DNA from: Brachionus koreanus
Taxonomy: Eukaryota; Rotifera; Eurotatoria; Ploima; Brachionidae
Length of the DNA: 64,000 bases
Assembly (NCBI GenBank): GCA_016987375.1
Contig: PJRA01000509.1
Coordinates: 86,424 to 150,423, forward strand
Reading direction: 5' to 3'
The notes below the pieces were generated by a model. That model did no database searches. It saw only the letters and a list, made by a program, of their open reading frames with translations, and was not told the origin of the DNA. Positions 23,957-34,233 of the stretch are shown piece after piece. The stretch's first letter is position 1; the number at the start of each line of letters is the position of its first letter. Made by a program: the position numbers and the translations under genes.

Positions 23957-25255
23957 TTAAAAATTAAGCTTCTTTGGTTGTTCCCAAGTGAAACCATCGC
24001 GACCGAAATGTCCATAACAGCTGGTTTTGCTATAGACTGGTTTCTTCAATTGAAGATCCCTTTGAAAAAATTTAAAATTAACCTTTAATAGTTCTAGCTA
24101 AATAAAGTTCGACTTACTGGACAATTTTGCCTGGTCTCAAATCAAAGTTTTTCTTCACAATATCAAGAAGCTCGGCTTCTGATTTTGTTGATGAACCATA
24201 TGAGAAAATGGTAATTGATAGAGGTTCAGCAATACCAATTGCATATGAAATTTGAACCAAAACACGCTTGCAAAGACCAGCTTTGACCAATGATTTGGCA
24301 ACCCATCTGGCAGCATAGGCAGCACTTCGATCTACTTTAGTGTAGTCTTTGCCAGAGAATGCACCACCACCGTGAGCACCCCATCCACCGTAGGTATCGA
24401 CAATGATTTTTCTACCAGTCAAACCGGCATCACCTTGTGGACCACCAATTACGAAATAGCCACTTGGGTTTAAGTGATAAACAGTCTTATCATCCAAATA
24501 GTGAGCTGGAACGACTGGTTTAATGACATATTCCATTAAGTCACGTCTAATTTTTTCCAAAGTGACATCTGGTGAGTGCTGAACAGAAACTACAATGGTG
24601 TGTACTCTCAATGGTACACAACTGCCGTTTGAGATTTTGTATTCAACAGTAACTTGAGTTTTGGTGTCTGGTCTAGCCCATGGTAACAAACCAGATCTTC
24701 TTCCATCAGCAATAGCTTTGTTTAATTTATGAGCCAAAACGATGGTCAAAGGCATGCACTCTTCGGTTTCATCAGTGGCATAACCGAACATAAGACCTTG
24801 ATCACCAGCGCCGATTTCTTCTTCTTTTTTGTTTACATGGACAGCTTGAGCAATATCAGGACTTTGCTCTTCCATAGCCAACAAAACATTGCATGAGTTG
24901 TAGTCAAATCCTTTATCGGATGAATCATAGCCGATTTGTTTAATACAGTCTCTGATTACTTTTTGGTAGTCAACTTTGGCTTTTGAGGTGATCTCACCAC
25001 CGACCAAAATCATACCAGTTTTGGAAAAGGATTCTAAAAAAAAGTTGCGATATTTAGAAACAAGAAACGCTTAAAATTTCAACACTTCTACTTACCACAA
25101 GCAACTCTGGCATCAGGGTCTTGTTGTAAATGGGCATCCAAAACAGCGTCAGATACTTGATCGCAAATTTTGTCTGGATGACCTTCTCCTACAGATTCAC
25201 TAGTGAATAGAAAAGTGCCGGTATTTTTGCTATTGTTATGAATTAAATGATCCAT
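23957..25255 (-). CDS. MAT2A: S-adenosylmethionine synthetase
   Basis: Methionine adenosyltransferase: ATP plus methionine to S-adenosylmethionine, in the cytosol. Three exons, 25255..25096, 25033..24118 and 24059..23957, join to 392 aa (human MAT2A 395). The N-terminal [19 protein letters not shown] carries the catalytic His26 and metal/ATP ligands. The middle has [18 protein letters not shown], the signature hexapeptide loop. [20 protein letters not shown] is the P-loop-like glycine-rich block, and the end is [20 protein letters not shown]. All introns have GT-AG ends. It is more G/C-rich than its flanks, as expected of a highly expressed gene. MAT1A and MAT2A are not distinguishable outside vertebrates, so the symbol is by family. 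Confidence 0.97.
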
Positions 25256-27100
25256 TTTAATTTTGGTTATAGTATTTAGTTTTTTTTTTTCTAAATTTAA
25301 AATATGACATTTTAAGCCTCAATATTCGAATATATATAAGAAATTTTTCGATTATTATCATCGATAACCAAGCAAATTAAGCAAATCATTAAAAGCAAAG
25401 ATCGTGAAAATAATATGCTTATTCTAAAAAAAAAAATTCAACTAATTTAAAAAAAAATGACGAATATCACACAGGATCCACGTGGTACTTAAAATTTCAT
25501 ATCTCTGGTACACTAATGGTTATTATTTCGATAAAATTTTGTTCAAAAATGTTAGTGTCATTGAAAATATCTTTTTAAAAAGAATGCAAAAATAAGCTGA
25601 TTGTGTGAAGCTTGTTTTTTAGATAAAAATGTGAAATTTAACATTTGATTATAATACAGTCTAGAATTTATCCATTAAAAAATTTATTTAATTTTAAAAT
25701 TATTTTGTTCGGTAAAACAACCACTTTTTTAAATGTGGCTCTATATTTTTTCAAAGGATTTTTTCAAACTTCCATTTGTATGAGCGCTTTCGAGGGAAAT
25801 CGTCTTGAATTAAGAACGCTTCGAATTTGGAGTGAATGAGGGAAAAAGTGGAAAATTAATTTGGGAGAGTCGAAGCTTTATGCATAAAAAACGCTTCTTG
25901 TATAACATCACGTTGTCGATATAGCATAAGATTTTAGCAAAATTTAGGAGCTACAATAGTGCGAAACCCAGAGCTTTTAGCTAATTTTAATCAAATTGGA
26001 CTTTAATCGTTAACTTTTTTTTATTAATGTGAGAGTCATTTACCTTCCAAAAAAAGATACTTGAAGCATTTGAACGCGCTGCAAAAAAATCTAGATGCAA
26101 TATAAAATTTATATTCCACCCATAAATAGAATTTTTATTGTCTTTTATGATAATGCTTTCAAATTAAAGTAACTTAAATTTCAAATTTAAAAATTAATTG
26201 AGTTTTTTTATTAAGAACCTAGACATTTCTCTTTAAAATTAAAATTAAAAAGCTCTTTTGAAATGTAAAGAAAGCGTGTTTGAAATTTTTGAATAAAAAT
26301 TATCAAATTTTGTTCGATCGTTATTCTTTTTGTTTAATTAAAAATCGTACGTTTACTTTTCAAGTGAATTTTAGATTCGTAATTTTAGAGTTGAACGTTT
26401 TTTTTTTGTCCATTTTGTAGATGCTTTATTTGGGTCAGTAGTTTAATATTATTTTGAATAAAAAACAAGGAGTGAGAAATTTTGAAACCTTAAAAATATG
26501 TTTTGAAATTTTAAAATATTGTAAGCGGTAAATTTCATTTTATAGCGGTAAGTTTAATCTAAAATCGTATTAGTAATTCATTTCAGACTTCTAATTTTTT
26601 CCAAGTTCACAGTTTTTCTTTTTTGATAGTAAAATTAATTTAGAATTATGAATGCTTTAATTTCTAATCATAGTTTTTATTGCTGTTTATTTGTTCAAAT
26701 TTGGCTCCAATTTTAAAATTCATCAAGAAAATGATTCAAAACATAAAGCTGACATAGAACTTTTGAATCAACAATATAAAACGAATATCTTTAATTCAAT
26801 ATCAATAACAAATATAGTAAAAAACTTTTGTTAAAAAAAAGAATATTCAATATTTTTTAAGTGGTTTAATGAATTTAATTTTTAATAAGGTAATTCTGAT
26901 AGTAATCGAACAAAAAGGTGATTGTTCAGATAGATGAAATAAATTTAAAAGCAAAAATTAATAAACTATTTTAAGATTAATTTTTTTACTTTTTTCTCAT
27001 TTTTTACGGTTAAAAAAATTGAATTCTTAAGATCAAAATCAGTCCAAAGGAAGGAAATTTTTTTTTTATTTCTCCTCAATTAATTTTTTACTATTTTTAC
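25256..27100. other. AT-rich spacer
   Basis: Nothing beyond short chance frames. The first 100 bp upstream of 25255 are presumably the MAT promoter/5' UTR. The open frame at 25645-25839 shows no motif. Confidence 0.55.
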
Positions 27101-27643
27101 ACATTTATTGACTCTTGGCAGAGCATAGGCATAGAGCATATTTTAAAAAATTTTATTGACTGTTAATAACCTCCAATTTTCCTCCATCAGTTTTTTTAAA
27201 ATGATATTTGACAAAAAGAATTTTGTCTATTTTTGTTTTAAAAATATTGCATGATTGAGATTTGACTTCCAACTTATTCCAGCCTTTGACTACATACTTT
27301 ATGAAGAAGTTGTATCGTTGAGCACAATTCTTGATTATCTCTCTTTTAATTTTGTATGTATGGCCTCTTGAACTTCTGCTTGAAAAAGTGAGTGGAAATT
27401 GCCAGCTGACTTGGTCAATGATCTTTTTACTTTTAACGTTTGAATTAAGTCACCTCTCTAGTGTCTTTCGGTTAGATTGGTCAGATTTTGAGTCTTTGAA
27501 CATAGTTTAGATTTTTGAAACCCGAAATAGCACGAGTAGCTCTTCGTTTAACATTCTCTAGAATTCTTTTATCTTTCTTTAAATACGGGCACCATACTGG
27601 AATAGCGTACTCTAAATGAGGTCTTACAAGATTTATCTACACT
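27100..27643 (-). pseudogene. CR1/L2-like LINE relic (C-terminal ORF2), interrupted by a hAT element
   Basis: Minus-strand reading from about 27640 gives VRPHLEYAIPVWCPYLKKDK, ILENVKRRATRAISGFKNLN, YVQRLK, then after frameshifts RGDLIQTLKV and FFIKYVVKGWNKLEVKS. It is the same C-terminal LINE block as at 7213-7653. The element must have continued beyond 27644, where the hAT insertion splits it; remnants may extend past 29870. Confidence 0.85.
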
Positions 27644-27908
27644 ATTCTAATTAGGGTTGGTCGACCGGTTAGAAACCTAACCGGTTTAAAAAAATCGGTC
27701 GAAAAATAAGACCGGTTTTTGTAACCGGTTTGAATTTATAACCGGTTTAAAAGTAAAATAGGATAACAAAATCGATTAGAATTTTTTTGGATTTTAAAAA
27801 ACAAACACCATCGTTCTCTTTTAATTTTTAAAAATTTCGATTTTCAAAAAAAATTTAGGTAATGAAAATAACGAAAAAAAATATTTTTTTTAAATTTTTT
27901 ATTTTTAT

Positions 27909-27975
27909 NNNNNNNNNNNNNNNNNNNNNNNNNNNNNNNNNNNNNNNNNNNNNNNNNNNNNNNNNNNNNNNNNNN
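27909..27975. other. Assembly gap (67 N)
   Basis: A run of N inside the hAT element, near the C-terminal end of the transposase reading frame. Confidence 0.99.
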
Positions 27976-29560
27976 AGTTCTTGTACTGTATTTGTGTGCA
28001 ATCGTGTTCTTTTCTTATCTACTGTTAGTGTGCCAATCGAAAATTATTTTTCGGAAGGAACACTTGTAGGCATGAATGATAAATAGTCTTTTGCAATCTT
28101 GGCCATGATAGGAAAATCGTTGTTTTTCTCTTTCCACCATTGTAGAATATCACATTCATTCGAATAAATAATTGGAGGCTGCTTTAGATAAGTTGAGAGT
28201 TCATCTTCATCATTTTCTCTTGTATTTGTAATCTTAGAAATCACACGCTTCATTAAAAGCAACGATCTTCCTTTTTTTTCTATATTTGTTGTCGTACTCG
28301 GTTGACTTGGAGAATCAAAAGAAGTTTAATAAATGAATGATCAATAGTTCCTTTTAAAAGATAGTTAGATTAATATCTTTATAAAATTAATTATTTTACC
28401 CTGTCTAAATGGTTCCAATAAATCTATAAGTTTTTCAGCATTAATTCCAATCAGTTGTTTCAATTCTTGGAAAAACAGAATCTTTTTCATTCTCAAGATT
28501 GATTGAAGTGGCTATAATTGATTTTTTTACTTTTATTGCGACTTGTATCATTCCATCTAGTCTGAACATCAAGTACAATTTTTAATTTTTTAGGGTCATT
28601 ATTTGAAACCGTTTGACTCTCAAAAAATTGCATTAATTTTGTTGATGAATGAATTTTTTTGCAGAAGTATCTAATCTTTTCTATTGTTTTTTTGAACAAC
28701 TCATTTTCCAAACCAGTTTGCACTATTATATTCAATATATGTGTTGCACATCGAACATGAAAAGCATTTTCTTGGTTGGAACAAATCATTTCCGCCGCTA
28801 AAACCATATTTGCAGCATTGTCACTTGTAAATGATTGAAACTTATTAGATATTTGGAAATCATTCAGTATCTATATTGCAAAATAAAAAAATAATTTGAA
28901 AATTTTATTTAATAAATATTCAACCTCTAAAACTGCATTGCTAATAAAACTTGCATCTTGAGGATGTGGAAAATAAATAATATCTAACATTTATTCGTTT
29001 AGTTTCCAATCATTTGTAATAAAATGGCAAGTAACTGCTATATTAGGATCTTTACTCAATGACGTCCAAATATCACATGTCAAATTTATCTTCGATATAC
29101 TATTTGCAAGGATATCTTTTAATTCATTTTTTTTTTATCATACTTTCTTTCAATCATTTCCCGAACAGTTTTCCTATCAGGAAGTACAAAACGTGGATTT
29201 AACGAAAATATAAACTTTCTAAACTTTGTATCTATCTGCTATACTAGATGATTGGATATTCGATACAACAAAATCAATAAATAGCTAAGAAATTTTGTTT
29301 TGATCACAAAAGTATTTTCTTGGACTCTTAGGACAAGTTGTTTCTCCAGAATTATCATCAATTCCATTTTCATGAATCCCATGAACGTTAGCTAAATGAA
29401 CCGCCAGCGAACTAGAACTAGTTTTGCAAGAGAATTCTGCCGAACAATTGATTACTTTGCAAAATATTTTGTTCTCATATTTTTTCATATATTGCCATAC
29501 AAAACTTTCGTTTCTTCTTTTCAAGACAGGAGGATTTGAGTCATTCAAATTACTTGACAT
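27976..29560 (-). pseudogene. hAT transposase, decayed
   Basis: Reading from 29560 down: MSSNLNDSNPPVLKRRNESF, then a BED-type zinc finger (C-x-x-x-x-C ... H-x-x-x-x-H over CKVINCSAEFSCKT... HLANVHG). After stops and frameshifts come LNPRFVLPDRKTVREMI and INLTCDIWTSLSKDPNIAVT, then the catalytic-region block FTSDNAANMVLAAEMI, CATHILNIIVQTGLEN and LDVQTRWNDT. The C-terminal hAT dimerisation block is DILQWWKEKNNDFP, then AKDYLSFMPTSVPSE and FSIGTLTVDKKRTRL. Multiple stops make it non-functional. Part may be introns, but several breaks lack splice sites. Confidence 0.88.
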
Positions 29561-29869
29561 CGGAATTTCAAATAAGTGAGATTATTTTAATGCAAAAAGA
29601 CAATATTTTTTAATTTTAGTTTGATTAAGATTTTAAATCTATTTATATTATAGAAGTTTAATAAGCTTAGATATTTTTTTAAATTTTATTGCTTGTAAAA
29701 GTGCTAGAATTTCGTGGTGCACGAATTTTTTATTTTTAATTCAAAAAAAATAAATTCAATAGATAATTCAATAGATAGCTAATTTTTTGAAATTATTTTT
29801 ATGAGAAAAAACATCTTAACCGGTTAAAAACCGGTTCCATCTAACCGGTCGACCAACCCTAATTCTAAT

Positions 29870-31748
29870 GACCATCTGAAATTTAATTCCATGAAGAACT
29901 TGACTTAATTGTTTGGGGCTACCGAACACACTTGTGAATACCATTTGACAAGATGAGTTTTGCCATTTGTTTGATCAGCCATAGTGTAATCAGTTAGGTG
30001 AAATTTGTTTATATAGGCTTTTGTTTTTTAAACACGATTATTTTTAAATAGCAAGACAAAAGATATTCATCCTGTGAGATTCTACATCAAAGGAGTCTTC
30101 TATCCAAACAAAGAAGCTATATCCTAAATATTTATAACTATTTAAAATTTATAATTTTTGTTATTAAATATATTTTTAAAGTATAATAATATTCGTTCGC
30201 ATAATTTTCGTTTAAAAGAAACGACTTAAAAAAAGTATTAATAAAGTATTAATAGATTTTAAAATTTTCTTTTAAAAATGATATTACTTTATAAAATTAT
30301 TATAGTTTTTTATATAATATTTTTTAATTAAAAAAACATGAAAAAATGCTTGGTGCTTCTAGTGTTAATTTGATCTGAAGGAAAAAAAGATATAAAATTA
30401 AAAATTAAAATAAAGCTAAATGAAATAAAATAAAAAAATAAATTAAATATTAACGGATGAGTCAAAATGTTTTGCAAAATTTTTAAACCTAGATCAAAAT
30501 ATAAACAAATATTCGGACAGAGCTTAAATTTCACACACTAAATACAATTCTTCTTGTATTTTGTTTTATAAAAAGGTTCTGTGCCTTTGAATGCAAGTGG
30601 CGCTCTAAGCCCGGAGACACATCTGGTACTTTTTGAGTCGAGTGTCTCCGACCTTAGATTTATTTATTTTCTATAAATTTTCTAAAAGCTTGTCCGATTG
30701 GCTTTATAAAAATATCTAGACCAAATTTCTCAAGTTATTTGACCTTTACCGTAAAATATCTTTTTTAGGTAATTTTTAGTTTTAAAATGTTTTGGCTAGT
30801 TGGATCGACTAAATAAAGTCAAGAATTTTTTATCTTTTATAGATGTACATTCTTGCAGATTTTGGTGAAAATCAAATATCCTTATCGATAGATATTAATC
30901 AAAACTCGATTTTGTCCACTTTTTAACATACGAAAAAATAGTGAATTCTTTGACGATAACTAGCGAAAGGATAATCGAAAAATTATGATATAAATCATTT
31001 TATATAGCTAAAATCTTTAAAAATTAGAATATTAATCCTTTGATCCTTTAAAAAAAAATTCAGATCAGAGACACTTAGCGTTATATTTAAAAAGTGAGTT
31101 ACAGTTAGTCCATAATTAGGTCTGAAAATAATTGAGTGTTTAGGAAAAAAAGAATAAAGTTAATTTTTTTGTTTTTTTATTTTTTTTTAATCATAATGCA
31201 TTAAGTTAAATTGATTGATTTTTTTTTCAAAAGAAATATTTAGAGGTTTACGTTATAAATATGCTTTTTAAAACAATTAAAATTTAAAATTGAATTATTT
31301 CATTAAACAATAGAACGACTTTGCTAATTTTCCAAATAAATAGTTTTAAATTTTTGAAATTTTTAACTGGGCTTTCACGATTTAAGACAAAAAAAATTTG
31401 CATTCATAACTTTTCAATTACCAGAAAAATATAAGAGTAAATAAATTTTTATATGGAAGAAAGCATAGAGTTATTATTGGTAACAAAGAATCTGAACGAC
31501 TTTGAGCTCCTAGTGGTGCTCCACAACACTCGTTCCTTGGGTCATTAATGTTTTAAAATAAAAAATTTATCTAATAATTTAAAATTGTTTTTAAGAATTA
31601 AAAAAAAAAGCTTGTTCTGGACGAAATAAAAAACTTCTGAAATTTTATTTAGTAGAAAAATAAGTTAACAAAAATGAAAAAAACTTTTTGATATAGAAAA
31701 ATCAGTTTTTAAAATTATAAATTTTAAAGTTTAATTTACAAATAGATT
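29870..31748. other. Spacer with family-B repeat
   Basis: The first 100 bp may continue the LINE relic. Family-B repeat occupies about 30462-31060. No gene is seen; the open frame at 30328-30534 is F/I-rich low complexity. Confidence 0.55.
30462..31060. repeat. Interspersed repeat family B, copy 2, with inverted end
   Basis: 30565-31060 matches 10570-10910 in order (GCCCGGAGACACA, GCTTGTCCGAT, AAATATCTAGACC, ATAATCGAAAA). At 30462-30508 the sequence ATGTTTTGCAAAATTTTTAA with CCTAGATCAAAATA is the reverse complement of the 3' part of copy 1 (10858-10915). The copy is therefore arranged as a partial palindrome. Confidence 0.65.
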
Positions 31749-33692
31749 TTAAGGCAAGTTCTTAGACTTATAGTATTCAAGCAAAAGGTCATAAAGAACT
31801 TGGTTTGAATTTTCTTTAGCCAAATCAAAAGCCGTTGATTGACCATTCATCTTTAGAAATGGATCAGCACCGTTTTGTACAAGTTTAATAGCTATCTCAT
31901 TAAAATCATTCCATACTGCTAAATGTAACGCAGTTGCATTCATGCATTTAGAATTTTGTTGATTCACGTTTAATTTTATATGTTTTCTATCATCGATCCC
32001 AATTGATTCTTTATTCTCAATAGATTCAAGTAGTATTTCAACAAGCTTCAAGTTTCCCTTGTTAACAGCTGCATGAAGTGGCGTATTACCTGATTCGCAC
32101 TCTTTGTTTATATCAATACAAGGCCACTAAATAACAAATTATTAATGGTATTTAAAATTTAATTACAATAAATCTGAATTACTCTTTTAACTAGATAGCT
32201 TAGAATTTTGGGCTTTTCATTCATTACAGCCCTAAATATTAACGTACGTCCTTGATCATCTTCCAAACAAGGATCATATTTTTTGGTTGATATTAAGTAA
32301 TGCAAAACATCTGGAAAATCATTTCTTAGATAAAAATTTCAAATTAATTTTTTTTTCAAATCAAAATTTGAAAACTCACTTGAATATAGCCTGCAAGTAA
32401 TAAGCGTATTTGTTTTCATTTGATTTGTTAACATCCATTTTGGCTGATTTTAATCGTTGATTATTTACAAATGACGAAGAATTAGTTGAGCTATCGTCAC
32501 TTTTCAGAGAGCTAACCGATGATAAAGACGAATTAGAAGAGGATTTTGACTTTTCATTCTTGAATGAGTTACTATTAGTGGCAGACAAACAACTAAGTCG
32601 AGTTTTAAAATCATTCTCATTATTTATTAAGTTTTCTTTCATTGTTTTTTTATAGAATTTAATTATTGACCAGCACATGTTGATTAGAGCAAATGATCTA
32701 ATAGAAAGTAGCCATTGTGCATATTGTTTGTTAACTGTACGACATTTTACATCTGAAAGCAACTGTTTGTATTCATTATCACGATCAGAACATAAAATGT
32801 CCACAAAATCAAGTAAAACATAAGGCCCTCTGAAGCTCAATAACTGGATGGGATATTCTTTGAAAACTGCCTTCAACAGTTGATTTATACTGTTCATTGA
32901 AATTGATTGACTATCCAAGCCAACTTGAAATGCTTGGATTACTTCCTCGTTTATTATGTAGTACTCCATTTCAATTAAGCTTCGACGTTGTTTATCTGTA
33001 AACTTAATTTGCTCATTATTTCCTAGCCAAAAATTACAAAACATAACAAAAGACTCGTGTGGTAAAAGTTGAGTGTTTGGTCTTGAAGATAGATCCGAGT
33101 TATCTCGGTGCCATTTTTGCATTTTTTTAAGCAAACGATTCGCTCGATTGAGCCACTCGCTGACCACAGATGCATCTATAAATGTAAGTATTTCATCAAA
33201 ATTTCCATTATAAAAGCGAGAAATAGAACTAGAACATAGATCTCCTTCAATTTCTGATACTTTGTCCTCGAGCTCTTTGGCTGGCTCTATCTTGTCTATG
33301 TCAGACTTGGTTTTCAAAGGTGGCAATGGCTTTTTTTGACTAATCGAAAATTGAACCAAAGGAAGAGAGTTTCTGTCCAAAAGTTGATCTCGCTCTCTAA
33401 GTATCATACTAGAACTCGAATTGGTCATCACAGAATTTAAAAGATAAACACTTCGATTTGACTTAGATTCGGTTGGACCTAGTTGTGAATTTTGAAGAAG
33501 AGAATTTTTTAAAAAACTGCTGGTCGATGAAGATTTAAAAATTGAATTTTTTGCTATTCTGTTTTCTGATTTATTTGATGGCATGGAAGCAATGCTTTTC
33601 GTAAAATCATCCTCTAATTCATTATCACTGTCATCATGGTAAGTGAGTCGAGAAACATTTACCAGATCTCGTAAGTCACGAATAGCTCTCAT
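31749..33692 (-). CDS. Ankyrin-repeat protein
   Basis: Three exons, 33692..32380, 32324..32183 and 32126..31749, join in phase to 610 aa. Residues 1-170 are Ser-rich and look disordered. Residues about 170-355 form a helical domain I do not recognise (ISRFYNGNFDEILTFIDASV, SEWLNRANRLLKKMQKWH, FVMFCNFWLGNNEQIKF). A second Ser-rich linker follows (SSSNSSLSSVSSLKSDDSS). The C-terminal 180 residues are ankyrin repeats: DDQGRTLIFRAVMNEKPKIL, then GNTPLHAAVNKGNLKLVEIL, then ATALHLAVWNDFNEIAIKLV and GADPFLKMNGQSTAFDLAKE. There is no signal peptide or membrane segment. A protein-protein interaction role is the family inference. The start is the first Met of the open frame. It lies only about 85 bp downstream of the stop of the small membrane-protein gene on the same strand. 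Confidence 0.85.
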
Positions 33693-33777
33693 AATTTAAA
33701 ATTCAAATATACAAAAATAATAAGGACTTTTGAAAATATTTTGAGGATATGTGTTGTTTTTTGTCTAAAGGTGGATC

Positions 33778-34233
33778 TTATTCGAACTCGATTTCAACTC
33801 GAATTTGAAAGCCAGTTGCCATAGTAGTTGCCAAAAACATATAGGGAAATCTTGAAAACAAATTTTAAATTAAATCACTTTTATTATTAGATAAAATTAA
33901 AATTTTTCAAACTTTAAAAAATTAAATTTTTAAAATTAAGTTTTATTTTTAAGATTCGGCTTTTTTTTCAGAGAATTTTTTATTTAAAATTCCTGAAAAT
34001 TTAATATAATATGATTTTTTGTTATGAGCATTATTTGCTTTAAATAATAATTTTTTTCTAACTTAGCAACATTAGATTAAAGGTTTATTAAATTTTTTTT
34101 TCTAAATAAAATAAACTTACAATGTGAACGCTCTCCAAGCAAAATTGAAACAAAATAGCATTAATGGTGATAGACGTCCACTTACACTCGGATAAATATT
34201 CAGCAGTGATTTAACCAAATAATTAAATATCAT
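33778..34233 (-). CDS. Putative 61-residue membrane microprotein
   Basis: Two exons: 34233..34121 (37 codons plus 2 nt), donor ATT|GTAAGT, a 270-bp intron, acceptor TTTTCAAG, and 33850..33778. The joined frame starts MIFNYLVKSLLNIYPSVSGR and ends ATGFQIRVEIEFE. The middle (LSPLMLFCFNFAWRAFTLFP followed by YMFLATTMA) is hydrophobic enough for one long or two short membrane segments. Support comes from two consensus splice sites in phase, a Met start, and base composition clearly less A/T-rich in both exons than in the intron and flanks. I cannot name the family; the size and shape resemble small mitochondrial inner-membrane or ER proteins. It could be part of a larger gene. Confidence 0.55.

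Larger units (their letters stand above)
27644..29869 (-). mobile_element. hAT transposon with 8-bp target duplication
   Basis: The element body is 27652-29861. Its terminal inverted repeats are TAGGGTTGGTCGACCGGTTAG at the left and the exact reverse complement at the right. Both flanks carry ATTCTAAT (27644-27651 and 29862-29869), the 8-bp duplication of the hAT superfamily. ACCGGTT is repeated near both ends, with five copies in the first 110 bp and three in the last 45 bp, probably transposase-binding subterminal repeats. The interior encodes a broken hAT transposase on the minus strand. It has 67 N inside. Confidence 0.95.

Noticed and set aside
30328..30534. A 68-codon membrane-protein-like frame
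   Set aside because: Phe/Ile/Leu strings arise readily from A/T-rich DNA; no splice or conserved motif, and it overlaps a repeat boundary.
33692..34233. An operon of the 61-residue protein with the ankyrin gene
   Set aside because: The 85-bp gap is suggestive, but I see no acceptor immediately before the ankyrin ATG and no spliced-leader evidence; kept as a question only.
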